Assembly: GCA_023667695.1 (NCBI GenBank)
Contig: JAMOZY010000026.1
Span: 1-36,043 of the forward strand
Length of the DNA: 36,043 nucleotides
Reading direction: 5' to 3'
Source of the DNA: Clostridium sp.
GTDB taxonomy: Bacteria; Bacillota; Clostridia; Lachnospirales; Lachnospiraceae
The stretch's first letter is position 1. Every line of letters starts with the position of its first letter. Under the pieces are notes generated by a model that searched no databases, was not told where the DNA came from, and saw only the letters and a program-made list of their open reading frames with translations. A program made the translations under genes and the position numbers. Below, one piece after another: positions 1-8,086 of this stretch.

Positions 1-51
1 AGAGGTTTCTTTTTTTTCAATTGGCATTATTTCTGAATTACAGGAATGCTC

Positions 52-786
52 CTATCGAATTGCCGGTTGCGGTTTTGGCATTTTACTTGGTTCTTCCGGA
101 AGTGCCATAAAACCCTCCTTCACAGCTTTACCTGGTGTCTGTCTTCCTTCCTCTGTACCTGGCTTCATTTTCGCTGCATTCTTGCCTGACGGCTTCTTAG
201 CTTCCTGCGATACGTTTTTCTCCGGTGCCTTCGCTTCCGGTGCCTTGCTTCTGCCATTTACCAGGGCTTCTACAACCTGCTGCTGTAATTCCTTCTTAAA
301 TCCTTTACTGCATTCTACATACTCATGAAAGTTTCCATCGGTTCCCCTATAGGATGGCATGGACGGAAATAATCCATGTTCTCCTCTCATGACCTTAATA
401 TTCTGAATAACAAAAGAATCATCCAGGACAACGGTTGCAAGCCCTCGAAGATTATCCTTTTTGAATTCCGTTGCCCGGGCAGAAGAAATTTCCATGATAC
501 CCTCTGGCGGCTTTGGCGTCCGCTTCACTCCGTCTAATGCATCCTGGTAAGCATCTAAAATCGTCTTATCAAATGTTTCCTTGAATTCCTTTGTAATCGG
601 ATGGAAATATTCCACATATCCTCCTTCCTTAGCCTGGAAGGAAGGACAGGAAACAAATAGTTTTCCCTCCTTACCCTCCATAATCCGGATGCCGTTCAGC
701 TTCACATCATCATTAAAACTTATGGAAGCCAAGCCCTTCAATTTTCCATTTTCATAAGGTGTTACTTTTGCGTTTACTGTCATCAT
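52..786 (-). CDS. Tandem double-SpoVG-domain protein
   Basis: The 244-residue product contains two successive SpoVG-like domains (about residues 1-88 and 95-175). Each has the SpoVG pattern of an ASI/ATV strand, an 'I(R/K)VM' segment, a 'LFxSxPS' segment and a C-terminal helix. SpoVG is a small nucleic-acid-binding regulator usually ~85-100 residues long with one domain, so this is a duplicated form. After ~175 comes a Lys/Pro-rich tail ending in a GFMALPEEP block that resembles the tail of the SSB protein encoded at 14930-15370. The start is set by a GGAGG eight bases upstream. It follows the VirD4 gene but has its own promoter and leader hairpin (806-914). The family assignment is from sequence pattern; its role in the ICE (early regulation or ssDNA/RNA handling) is inferred. 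Confidence 0.8.
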   Translation of the reverse strand: MMTVNAKVTPYENGKLKGLASISFNDDVKLNGIRIMEGKEGKLFVSCPSFQAKEGGYVEYFHPITKEFKETFDKTILDAYQDALDGVKRTPKPPEGIMEISSARATEFKKDNLRGLATVVLDDSFVIQNIKVMRGEHGLFPSMPSYRGTDGNFHEYVECSKGFKKELQQQVVEALVNGRSKAPEAKAPEKNVSQEAKKPSGKNAAKMKPGTEEGRQTPGKAVKEGFMALPEEPSKMPKPQPAIR

Positions 787-805
787 ATCTTACTCCTCCT
801 TTACA

Positions 806-914
806 TGAAAAAGGGAAGACACGTTTCATGTCTTCCCGATAACAATAATTTTTCAGTTTAATTCTACCATGATATCTGGTTCTTTGCAGTATAATCTTAG
901 TTCTTTTTAGTCTG
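806..914 (-). promoter_or_regulatory. Promoter, phased 21-bp repeats and leader hairpin for the SpoVG-like gene
   Basis: On the minus strand two 15-bp repeats (899-913 and 878-892, period 21) precede a -10 like TAGAAT placed 17 bases after the conserved AGAACC. The leader then forms GGGAAGACA/TGTCTTCCC (813-837), followed at once by TTTTT, and the ribosome binding site comes directly after. The same layout recurs at 9177-9285 and 18160-18276. Confidence 0.7.
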
Positions 915-922
915 CCTTTATT

Positions 923-3028
923 TCAAGCCGGCTGAGTAGTCTTGCGTTCATTTAATGCCAGGAATAAATTCCTGCAGCTCTCCCGTTCCTCCGGTTCCTT
1001 ATTTAACAGACAGATAATCTGCTCTTCTGTCAGTCCATCCTGAATACCGGTTCGCACAGCTTCCATCCTTTCATCATCAAGAACATATTTTGTCAATATT
1101 TCCGTCAGACTGCTTCCCTTATAAGAAACCTGTTCACCGTGAACAACTTCACTTTTTCTTTTAAATGGCACATTCTTTATTTCCCCAAGAGGCTGGGACG
1201 CCTGATTTGCCAGTTCTGCCAGATGGCACAGCTCTTCTATCGTTAGGCTGGTAATTCTGATTTTATCCGGCATACGCTTTGCATCCTTTTCACAAGCTGC
1301 CAATTCTTCCTTGCTTAGCAACTTAAAATGTTTCGTTTCGGGTGTCGGTGTATGAATATAAACGCCAAAACTTTTCAGCATATTAAAATCATCCTTATCA
1401 AAGGGATTGAATTTATTATCAAGTACCGGACGGCAGCCCCTAACTTTTATAATACATTTGGAATTATCCAACAAACCAACCTCATCCAAGGTCATTAGTT
1501 CCCGGCCAAGAACATCTGTCGTTCTGGAAGTGCTCCCATGCTGACCTCTGGATTCTGAGGTATTCTTCTTGTATACCGTCTGCTTTCCCAGCATCTTTGA
1601 TATGTATTCATATGTAGACTGCTCATTGCCTCCAAGATAGACTAGGACATCACAGTTACCAGGGATATTTTCCCAGTTGTCCTTAAATAATGCCTTAATC
1701 TGTGCGATATTCTGTATAATAACCACACAGGACAGATTCCGGGAGCGACAAGTTGCCAGCCATAGCAAGAAGCCTTCCGGCAATGCAACATTGGCAAATT
1801 CATCAAACCAGAATGTGACCGGAATTGGCAGCTTTCCATGATAAACCTGATCTGCCAGCATGTACAGTTCCCGACAAGCAAGAGTATAGAACATTCCGAC
1901 AATAAAGTTATAAGTTTTATCATTGTCCGGAATCACACAAAAGACCGCTGTTTTCGTCTTACCATCCATATTAATGCCAGCACCAATGCTTCCAATTTCA
2001 AAATCATCCCTATTAAAAATCCGCAGTACATCTTCCTCTTCAAAAGGCGCCATTCGAGCATTGGCTGAAATAATGATAGACCGGATTGTATCACCGGCAC
2101 CACGGATTACCTTTTTATAATTTCTTACCGCCGGATGACTTTCGCCTTTTTTTGCTTCCAACGCTGTCATGATATCGTCTAATTCTGATGGAACACTATC
2201 CTCTGTATATTCTGCTTTTGCAAGGAGGTTCATAAGGGATGCCATATTCCGTTTCGGCATTGGCTCTTCCATCCATACATAGAAGAATAAAGACTGTAAA
2301 AACATGGATTCTGATTTTTCCCAAAAAGGATCGCCCGTATGCTTTCTGGCTTCCTCAGAAGTAGTATTGGCTATCAGATTTGTAATCAATCGTCTTACAT
2401 CCGCTGATTCCCGGATATATACAAATGGATTGAAGCAGTCTGAAGATTTCATATCCACCAGATTCAATACCCGGACCATATAACCATCCTGGAGCAGCCG
2501 TCTGCCGTTCCTTCCTAAGAGTTCTCCTTTGGGGTCCGTCACCACAAAAGAACCATTTTCCTGCCAAAGATTCGGCTGTACCAAAAACCACGACTTTCCG
2601 GTTCCGGAACCTCCCACAACCAGGCAATTATTATTGATGCCGGTAAATTCCGAATTTGTACTGATACTTAAACTTTCCGAATATATCCGTATAGAATCCA
2701 TATGTTTTTTCTCCGTCATTTTCTGAGTTAATCGCTTTACATTTTCCCATTTTGCCGTACCGTATTCCCGTCCCGGCATCAGGTCTGGTTTGGTCAGCTC
2801 GCACATGAGCAGAATTCCTGTAAGGAAAAGACCAATTAACAAAAAAACAAGAGTATAATGATTAAAATACCAACCTATTGGATGAGCCAGGATTTCCTGC
2901 AGTCTTGGAAGCAGTTCATAAATCGTATTGCCCTTTTCCCAGGAACCTGCCAATAAATACATCATATATTCAATTATGATGCCTATCAGGGAATACGCAA
3001 TAATAACTGAATTTTTTCTCTTTCTCAT
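923..3028 (-). CDS. virD4: VirD4/TraG-type conjugative coupling protein
   Basis: This is the T4SS coupling ATPase, which brings the relaxase-DNA complex to the secretion channel. Two N-terminal membrane segments (around residues 5-25 and 50-75) are followed by a Walker A (GGSGTGKS, near residue 138) and a Walker B-type FWFDEFANV (near residue 405). 'VTDPKGEL' and 'GGNEQSTYEYIS' are further TraG/VirD4 family motifs. The length (~701 aa) is normal. The start chosen is the ATG at 3028, eight bases after GGAAGG; GTG/ATG codons up to 3037 are too close to it. It is the last gene of the mobC-relaxase operon. The C-terminal tail contains VHGEQ, encoded by one of the dispersed palindromes (1131-1145). 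Confidence 0.95.
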   Translation of the reverse strand: MRKRKNSVIIAYSLIGIIIEYMMYLLAGSWEKGNTIYELLPRLQEILAHPIGWYFNHYTLVFLLIGLFLTGILLMCELTKPDLMPGREYGTAKWENVKRLTQKMTEKKHMDSIRIYSESLSISTNSEFTGINNNCLVVGGSGTGKSWFLVQPNLWQENGSFVVTDPKGELLGRNGRRLLQDGYMVRVLNLVDMKSSDCFNPFVYIRESADVRRLITNLIANTTSEEARKHTGDPFWEKSESMFLQSLFFYVWMEEPMPKRNMASLMNLLAKAEYTEDSVPSELDDIMTALEAKKGESHPAVRNYKKVIRGAGDTIRSIIISANARMAPFEEEDVLRIFNRDDFEIGSIGAGINMDGKTKTAVFCVIPDNDKTYNFIVGMFYTLACRELYMLADQVYHGKLPIPVTFWFDEFANVALPEGFLLWLATCRSRNLSCVVIIQNIAQIKALFKDNWENIPGNCDVLVYLGGNEQSTYEYISKMLGKQTVYKKNTSESRGQHGSTSRTTDVLGRELMTLDEVGLLDNSKCIIKVRGCRPVLDNKFNPFDKDDFNMLKSFGVYIHTPTPETKHFKLLSKEELAACEKDAKRMPDKIRITSLTIEELCHLAELANQASQPLGEIKNVPFKRKSEVVHGEQVSYKGSSLTEILTKYVLDDERMEAVRTGIQDGLTEEQIICLLNKEPEERESCRNLFLALNERKTTQPA
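1131..1145. repeat. Dispersed palindrome site 1 (inside virD4)
   Basis: Exact TGTTCACCGTGAACA followed by ACTTC. It lies in the coding sequence of the coupling protein and encodes VHGEQ. One of ten copies; see findings. Confidence 0.9.
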
Positions 3029-3044
3029 TACCATCACCTTCCTT

Positions 3045-4106
3045 TTATTGTAGTTGTATATTGGCTCCCTGCGGATTCAATACTTTTGCCTTCCTCATTC
3101 TGTTCCTTGACATCTGTGCAACACGGTCATAATGCAGTTTATGCAGCCGTTCAAAACTCGTAGTATCTATGTGCTGATTCAAATTATCAAATACGGAAAC
3201 CTCTGCTTTCTTGTCCGCAAATACCAAAAGTGTCTGGTTGTCATCAATGATAAATGCTTCTCTCTTTGGAAATCGGACATAATTATCTGTTCCCGGAATG
3301 CGGGTCAATACAGATTCTTCATCCTGTGATATTACAAGCTTTTCTATATTGAGGGAAAAAGCCTGTTTGCTTTCATCTGCCAGTTTCATCTTTATCTGCT
3401 GCTGTTCTATTATCTTTCTCTGTTCCGGCGGTATAGAATCCGGTGTCAAAATTCCAGCCGGGTTCTCAACGGGTATATTAGATAATGTCTGATTATTAGT
3501 AACCAGCTTTTCCGTTGGAGCTTCTGGATTTGCATTCTGAACATACTCATCTGTTGTTTCTACCTCGGCTTTCTCAGTTAAATCAAACTTTTCTAAAATA
3601 AGATTTACACGCGGCGTTGCATTTGTAGGAAACATCAAAGATATGATTTCTTCCTCTTGCTTCTCACCCAGCTTTATCTCCTTTTCCTTCTCATCGGATA
3701 GTATCTTCTCTTTTTCTCCTGATTTATCCGGTATTATATCTTCTTTCGCCTCCTCTGGCACTTTCTCTTTCTTTGGGGCATTTATTTTCGGTGCCAGGCT
3801 ATGGGGTATATTATAATCAATAAATGCCTGCTTAATAGCTTCAAACTGGCTCTTGGGAATCCCAACAACCTGTATATCCCCACCGCTTACATCCAACAGA
3901 GTTTTTAAATCTGCTCCTCCGATTGCCTTTTCATAATCCAGTTTTTGTTTGATTGCCTGTCCAAACTGTGCAATAGCCGATAATCCATATGCACTTGACA
4001 TTGACATTTGAAATGCCATGGATACACCACCAAAAGGTATTTTAATAATCTCAATCGGTGCCTTCGCTACCTCAACGCCAGCTTTTATGATTTGTGTTTC
4101 GTCCAT
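3045..4106 (-). CDS. Coupling-protein partner, PcfB/DUF3801-like N-terminus (tentative)
   Basis: The 353-residue protein sits directly before virD4, whose ribosome binding site lies in the gap. The N-terminal ~120 residues include a helical stretch and 'ADLKTLLDVSGGDIQVVGIPKSQFEAIKQ', in the style of PcfB/DUF3801 proteins that accompany Gram-positive coupling proteins. The middle (~125-240) is acidic and low-complexity. The C-terminal ~100 residues form a compact part with 'TRIPGTDNYVRFPKREAF' and a basic end. The start ATG lies 11 bases after GGAG. Gene position and the N-terminal pattern support a coupling-complex role; the family assignment is from memory and uncertain. Confidence 0.55.
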   Translation of the reverse strand: MDETQIIKAGVEVAKAPIEIIKIPFGGVSMAFQMSMSSAYGLSAIAQFGQAIKQKLDYEKAIGGADLKTLLDVSGGDIQVVGIPKSQFEAIKQAFIDYNIPHSLAPKINAPKKEKVPEEAKEDIIPDKSGEKEKILSDEKEKEIKLGEKQEEEIISLMFPTNATPRVNLILEKFDLTEKAEVETTDEYVQNANPEAPTEKLVTNNQTLSNIPVENPAGILTPDSIPPEQRKIIEQQQIKMKLADESKQAFSLNIEKLVISQDEESVLTRIPGTDNYVRFPKREAFIIDDNQTLLVFADKKAEVSVFDNLNQHIDTTSFERLHKLHYDRVAQMSRNRMRKAKVLNPQGANIQLQ

Positions 4107-4245
4107 GCTTCATCGCACTCCTTTCTCTGTGTCTGCTTTCATGTGAAATTCCATGCTCTGCCTCAAATACTGCCAAAGCATTTTTGATTGACTGCTCTTT
4201 GGTTTGTGCAATAACCAGGTCGGCACTCCTAATAACATCATTCAT
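4072..4245 (-). CDS. Small overlapping protein (57 aa)
   Basis: Starting at the ATG at 4245, a 57-residue frame begins MNDVIRSADLVIAQ and ends with a basic His/Arg/Lys-rich tail before TGA at 4072. A very strong GGGAGGAGG lies just upstream. The start overlaps the stop of the coiled-coil gene by 8 bases, and the end runs ~35 bases into the next gene, as in translationally coupled operons. It fills an otherwise unexplained 131-base gap. The N-terminus looks helical and the tail could bind nucleic acid. No family is recognised. Confidence 0.65.
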   Translation of the reverse strand: MNDVIRSADLVIAQTKEQSIKNALAVFEAEHGISHESRHRERSAMKHGRNTNHKSWR

Positions 4246-5239
4246 TTTCTGCCTCCTCCCAATCTGTCAGGAATGCTTCTTCCGGAAACATTCCCTCTTC
4301 CATGTCAAACAATAATTCCCCTTTCTCCTCTTCCAGAGAGATAGCATCCGACATATGTTCGGACTGTTTCTCCTGTACCCTGTCTGAATCCATTTCCTTA
4401 TACCTATCATTCATGGTTTTATAAAAGAGGCGTAATTGCTTCATGCGTTCAAAAGAATTGGATTCCACAGCGATTTTTTGCAACTGATTTTCTGATAAAT
4501 TATCTTCCAGCGATAAGCGGATTTCTTCAATTTGTTCTGGCGTGAATCTTGAAGATTCAATGATTTTTATGATAGAAAACTCCCGTTTTTTTGAAAACCT
4601 AAAAAATTGTAATATCTTTTTCTCTCTTGGCTGCTTGTTTGTTTCCGAAAATTGTTCATGGTGAACAACTTTCTCTTTTCTCATCTCTTCTAATTTCTTC
4701 TGACATACTTCTAAATCTGCTTCCCGGCTTTTAATAACTGCTTCCAGTCCACCGATAATATCTTCCTTTTCTTTTAGTGATTTTCTCAAATCCTCCAGCT
4801 CCTGCTTCTGTTCTGCCAAAGCTGTATCCTTTTTTCTAATCACTGTATCCTGCTTTTGGATTTTTTCTTTTAGCTGACAATTTTCCGCTTCTTGCTTTTC
4901 TGCCTTGGTTTGCATCCTGGCAAACTGCTCCTCTAACGCTTTTATAGATACAAGGATATCCTCTGAATGTTCCCCCTTCATTTTATTAATCCGAAACTGC
5001 TGCATCTCTCTCCAGTCCATATCCGGTTTCAAAGCTTCCAATTCATTTTCTGGAATTCCATCTACAAGAGCAATTCGTATTTGTTCCATTTGCAGATAGT
5101 CATAGTCTGCATCCATGTACTTCTTTATCATTTCTGCCGGCAGAATATCTAAGCCAAGCTTTACCTCAAAGATTTGCCAGGAATCCAGCTTTTTCTCCTT
5201 TGCAAGATTCAGCAGTTCATTCTTTTCTTCTTCCCGCAA
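4238..5239 (-). CDS. Coiled-coil protein with terminal QM-x-IR repeats
   Basis: About 333 residues. A long coiled coil (roughly 100-205, rich in E/K/Q with regular hydrophobic spacing) separates two helical repeat regions. The N-terminal region has 'QMEQIRIAL' and 'EMQQFRINK'; the C-terminal region has 'PEQIEEIRLSLE' and 'RMKQLRLFYK'. These short repeats are common in Lachnospiraceae mobile-element proteins. The start is a TTG at 5239 after AGGAGG; upstream in-frame codons to 5290 lack a ribosome binding site. A consensus -10 (TATAAT, 5259-5264) sits immediately upstream, so the mRNA leader would be very short. It lies between relaxase and coupling genes, which suggests a relaxosome or coupling accessory role. 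Function unknown. Confidence 0.7.
   Translation of the reverse strand: MREEEKNELLNLAKEKKLDSWQIFEVKLGLDILPAEMIKKYMDADYDYLQMEQIRIALVDGIPENELEALKPDMDWREMQQFRINKMKGEHSEDILVSIKALEEQFARMQTKAEKQEAENCQLKEKIQKQDTVIRKKDTALAEQKQELEDLRKSLKEKEDIIGGLEAVIKSREADLEVCQKKLEEMRKEKVVHHEQFSETNKQPREKKILQFFRFSKKREFSIIKIIESSRFTPEQIEEIRLSLEDNLSENQLQKIAVESNSFERMKQLRLFYKTMNDRYKEMDSDRVQEKQSEHMSDAISLEEEKGELLFDMEEGMFPEEAFLTDWEEAENE
4652..4668. repeat. Dispersed palindrome site 2 (inside coiled-coil gene)
   Basis: TTGTTCATGGTGAACAA, one mismatch between the arms (CAT versus GTG), followed by CTTT. It encodes VHHEQ in the coiled-coil protein. Confidence 0.75.
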
Positions 5240-5258
5240 AATATCACCTCCTACAAAC

Positions 5259-5311
5259 ATTATAAAATCCGCAAAATACGAAAGAAACAACTACTTAGTT
5301 CTAATTAGTCT
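5259..5311 (-). promoter_or_regulatory. Promoter with a single AGTTCTAATTAGTCT-type box
   Basis: The box at 5297-5311 overlaps the relaxase stop region and is identical over 15 bases to the box at 18262-18276. It lies 38 bases (17 + 21) from a TATAAT -10 at 5259-5264. That is the position of the upstream member of the paired boxes elsewhere, but the second box is not recognisable here. Confidence 0.5.
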
Positions 5312-6562
5312 GTTTGGCTGTACCTCCTTGCATGTTCTTAGTTCAAACCCAATGGAACGCTTCATTTTTCTTAATTCCTCCAGCTTCCTACTGCTTTCGG
5401 TTTCAAACCGTTGGATTTCTTCCGGTACATATCCCATTTTTCGTAATGCAGCAGCTACATCTCCTTCCTCATCACCAGCTCTTAGTATATGAATGGCTGC
5501 CCTATGCTTTCCCCGTTCCTGAAAAATATCTTTCCGTTCCTGGTCTATGGTATCAATGGAAGTCTCCAGGCGGGCAACTCTTTTACTTAAATCTTCCATG
5601 GTCTGTATCTTATGCTTGGTCAGATAATTATTTACCCGCTGTATCCTTTGAAGCTTACGGATATCCTCTCTGTATAAAGAATATTGATTCTTACTGTTAA
5701 TCCCATGTGTGCCTTTTATGTGATAACCGGCACGCTGTATCTTATACCGCTTTTCACCCAAATCTGAAAGCGAATACGTTGATAATTCATAATCTTCTCC
5801 GGCCAGACGTTTCTCCAAGGCTTCCGATGTATACGCATAGCCCAACCGATAGGTTCGGGTTCCCCGCTGGCGGTCCTTAGGGCATAAGGTCATATGTTTG
5901 CCCAATTTAACCTTGTAGCCCTTTATTTCCAAGTAATCCGTTAATTCTTCCATATTGACAGATGCAACTACTGCTTCATCAATATCTGCTTTCATTTTCT
6001 CAAAATCTGATGGTGGAAGATGCTCCATTGCATCTTTCCATTCACCGTAATTTTCATATCGCTTTAATCCTCTTTCATTTAAATTAATGATTTCCAGTCC
6101 ATACTCTTCACAAAGCGAATTGGTTATTGGTTGAATTTCTCTTGCCCAATCGCCGTTATCATAATGATATTTCCTTCCATCCAGACAGGAAACAGAATTG
6201 AATACAATGTGTCCATGCATATGCCCTTTATCATTATGTACAGCATAGACACACTCGTATTTCTCTCCAAGATATGTCTGTGCAAATCTCCGGACGATAT
6301 CCATTGCTGTCTCCTCATCTGCTTCACCCGGACTGAAAGAAATCATAATATGATATCCCTGGCGTAAATCTGTCTTGCCATAAAATTCTTTGGTATCCAT
6401 CATATCCTGAAAGGCATTATCCTTATCACAGTTGAGGGAACCGGTCAGCAGACCATTCTTTGTTTTTCTTGGATTCAGGATATAATCAATGGAATTGACC
6501 AGATGTGTTGTAGGCGCACCCTTTGGTGATGAATTAATATATAAAATCTTGGTAATCGCCAT
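5291..6562 (-). CDS. MOBP-type conjugative relaxase
   Basis: The 423-residue relaxase nicks oriT and stays bound to the transferred strand. Motif I contains the probable catalytic Tyr27 in 'SIDYILNP'. His71 lies in 'QGYHIMISF', and the metal-binding motif III is HNDKGHMHGHIVFN, giving His109, Asp111, His114, His116 and His118. This matches the Relaxase/Mobilisation nuclease (VirD2-like) family. The C-terminal half is basic with a coiled coil around 320-400. The start ATG follows GAAAGGGG and lies 4 bases after the mobC stop. A paralogue lacking the key residues is encoded at 25932-26489. Confidence 0.95.
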   Translation of the reverse strand: MAITKILYINSSPKGAPTTHLVNSIDYILNPRKTKNGLLTGSLNCDKDNAFQDMMDTKEFYGKTDLRQGYHIMISFSPGEADEETAMDIVRRFAQTYLGEKYECVYAVHNDKGHMHGHIVFNSVSCLDGRKYHYDNGDWAREIQPITNSLCEEYGLEIINLNERGLKRYENYGEWKDAMEHLPPSDFEKMKADIDEAVVASVNMEELTDYLEIKGYKVKLGKHMTLCPKDRQRGTRTYRLGYAYTSEALEKRLAGEDYELSTYSLSDLGEKRYKIQRAGYHIKGTHGINSKNQYSLYREDIRKLQRIQRVNNYLTKHKIQTMEDLSKRVARLETSIDTIDQERKDIFQERGKHRAAIHILRAGDEEGDVAAALRKMGYVPEEIQRFETESSRKLEELRKMKRSIGFELRTCKEVQPNRLIRTK

Positions 6563-6566
6563 AAAA

Positions 6567-6899
6567 TCAATCCCCTTTCTTCAATATTCGTTTCCTGAAA
6601 TCCATGATTAATTTCCGGATAAAAGACATCATCTGCAATAAGTTATCAATATCCTCAGGATTATATAAATTACTGTTATGTAAATGAGCAATCTGGTTAA
6701 TGTTGTTCCCAATTTTATTAATCTCGTAGGATAGATTCTGGCACTCCTTTATCAGCTCCGGCTTCTCATATGGATTATCCAGAATGGTCCTCCGGACATA
6801 TTTTGAAATATCCACATGCAATGCAGCCGCTTTTTTCTCAATGTCGGAATATTCCTGCTGTGTCAAACGTATTGTTATTTTGCGTATATACCTTGCCAT
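6567..6899 (-). CDS. mobC: MobC-family relaxosome accessory protein
   Basis: The N-terminus 'RKITIRLTQQEYSDIEKKA' looks like a ribbon-helix-helix DNA-binding domain. The C-terminal half 'SYEINKIGNNINQIAHL' is the hallmark of MobC/BMP mobilisation proteins that help the relaxase at oriT. The start is the ATG at 6899, directly after GGAGGAG. The longer frame to 7049 would read through the oriT iterons and has no ribosome binding site, so I reject it. The product is ~110 aa, normal for the family. Its promoter region contains four TGTGTTGCA iterons, which suggests MobC or the relaxase autoregulates here. Confidence 0.93.
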   Translation of the reverse strand: MARYIRKITIRLTQQEYSDIEKKAAALHVDISKYVRRTILDNPYEKPELIKECQNLSYEINKIGNNINQIAHLHNSNLYNPEDIDNLLQMMSFIRKLIMDFRKRILKKGD

Positions 6900-6910
6900 A
6901 GCTCTCCTCC

Positions 6911-7117
6911 AATTCTGTGTTGCATTTTTTCTTTTAATTGTGTTGCAAATTTCTCCAAAATTGTGTTGCAAACACTCTATTTTGTGTTGCATCTCTTTTA
7001 GCAAGATACGCATTTTGTCGGACAAAATGCATCTTGCAAGAGGGGGCATAGCCCCCCTTGAACCCCCTGTATAGCGTTAGCACGCCGATAAGCTTACCGC
7101 CCGGCTCTGACCGGGCG
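6911..7117. other. Probable origin of transfer (oriT)
   Basis: Upstream of mobC-relaxase lie the four iterons, then a long imperfect inverted repeat GCAAGATACGCATTTTGTC/GACAAAATGCATCTTGC (7001-7037, two-base bulge), then GGGGGC-ATA-GCCCCC (7042-7056), then a C-rich stretch, and CGCCCGG/CCGGGCG (7098-7117) that overlaps the end of the TOPRIM gene. Iterons plus inverted repeats next to a mobC/relaxase pair are the usual layout of an oriT. The nick site itself cannot be fixed by eye. Confidence 0.7.
6916..6991. repeat. Four TGTGTTGCA iterons
   Basis: Copies begin at 6916, 6939, 6962 and 6983 (spacings 23, 23, 21), each preceded by an AT-rich run. They lie between mobC and the inverted repeats of the presumed oriT. 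Two copies extend to GTGTTGCAA, a motif also found at the parA and lipoprotein promoters. Confidence 0.85.
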
Positions 7118-8032
7118 TGTTATGGGCATAGCCGATTTTTTAACTTTCAGCAGCTCGTTGTAATCCTTCCCTGTGGTTCCTTCTGGAAACACAGGCGGAC
7201 ATTTCTTTGTCTCATATCCAAGAGCAGTATATTTCATATCCAGCTCTTCCATGGCTTTCATTCCGGATGTATCATTGTCCAGCCGGAATTCTATCCTGCT
7301 GACATTCGGATGCTCCTGCAGAAATGTTTCAAGCGGTCCGTCTGATAACATTCCAAGTGCCAGCCTGGAGATAGACCACTTCCGATCCATGTCCAAATCA
7401 GCCAGTGCATCAATGGCAGATTCATACACATACAACGTATCCGAAGAGCCTACTATATTAAATCCAAACCGCTTGTCATTACCAGGTACATCTCCTTTAA
7501 AAGGAAAATCATCATTGGTGCCTCTCATGAATGCATGATGCACCACTCCTTCCTTGTCCTTTGACAGAAAGACTATGTTGTGATGCTCCTTACTCTCATA
7601 TGCTAAATGATTCTTAACACAATACTGCACAATCTCTGGCGACAGCTTCCTTGTCTTAATCAGATATGCAAATAGCCGTTGATAGCGTTCCGCTTTTTCC
7701 GGCAGTACCATTTCCTTTTGCACTTCTACTGCCGGCTGTATATCTGCCAGCTTTCGGTGTCCTTCCGGATGAATCCCCTGGAACTGTAGCAGATATTCAA
7801 CGGCTTCTGAAAAGGTGCATTCCTGAAACTCCTTAACAAAGTTAATAGCATCACCGCCACACTTCGAACTGTACCGGTTATAAGTCAGGCGGTTACTACG
7901 AATCCGGACAGAATCATGTTCCTTTAATGTAAATAAATTTCCCTTCTTTACTGGTGTATAACCCATGTATTTTGCGACTTCCACCAGGTCTACTTCTTTT
8001 GCTCTCTGAATATCCTGAGCTGTATAATGCAT
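7094..8032 (-). CDS. TOPRIM-domain, DNA-primase-like protein (DUF3991/TOPRIM)
   Basis: About 312 residues. The N-terminal part (1-85) resembles a degraded CHC2-type primase zinc finger: 'RYSSKCGGDAINFVKEF' keeps one clear Cys. The C-terminal half holds a TOPRIM fold with the catalytic Glu in 'YVYESAIDALA' and the DxD-like 'FRLDNDTSG'. Proteins of this architecture are common in Gram-positive ICEs and may prime complementary-strand synthesis of transferred DNA. The start chosen is the ATG at 8032, six bases after GGGGTG; a GTG at 8041 is in frame but too close. It follows ardA, with palindrome site 3 in the gap, and its 3' end overlaps an oriT hairpin. Confidence 0.88.
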   Translation of the reverse strand: MHYTAQDIQRAKEVDLVEVAKYMGYTPVKKGNLFTLKEHDSVRIRSNRLTYNRYSSKCGGDAINFVKEFQECTFSEAVEYLLQFQGIHPEGHRKLADIQPAVEVQKEMVLPEKAERYQRLFAYLIKTRKLSPEIVQYCVKNHLAYESKEHHNIVFLSKDKEGVVHHAFMRGTNDDFPFKGDVPGNDKRFGFNIVGSSDTLYVYESAIDALADLDMDRKWSISRLALGMLSDGPLETFLQEHPNVSRIEFRLDNDTSGMKAMEELDMKYTALGYETKKCPPVFPEGTTGKDYNELLKVKKSAMPITRPVRAGR

Positions 8033-8054
8033 ATTTATCACCCCGTTTCAAATC

Positions 8055-8069
8055 TGTTCACCGTGAACA
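8055..8069. repeat. Dispersed palindrome site 3 (ardA/TOPRIM gap)
   Basis: Exact TGTTCACCGTGAACA followed by ACTTT. It sits between the ardA stop (8087) and the ribosome binding site of the TOPRIM gene, where a bound protein could block transcription or act as an operator. Confidence 0.9.
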
Positions 8070-8086
8070 ACTTTATCCTCGTATTT

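Noticed and set aside
6900-7049. N-terminal extension of MobC to 160 residues
   Set aside because: The extension reads through the iterons and has no ribosome binding site; GGAGGAG directly precedes the ATG at 6899.
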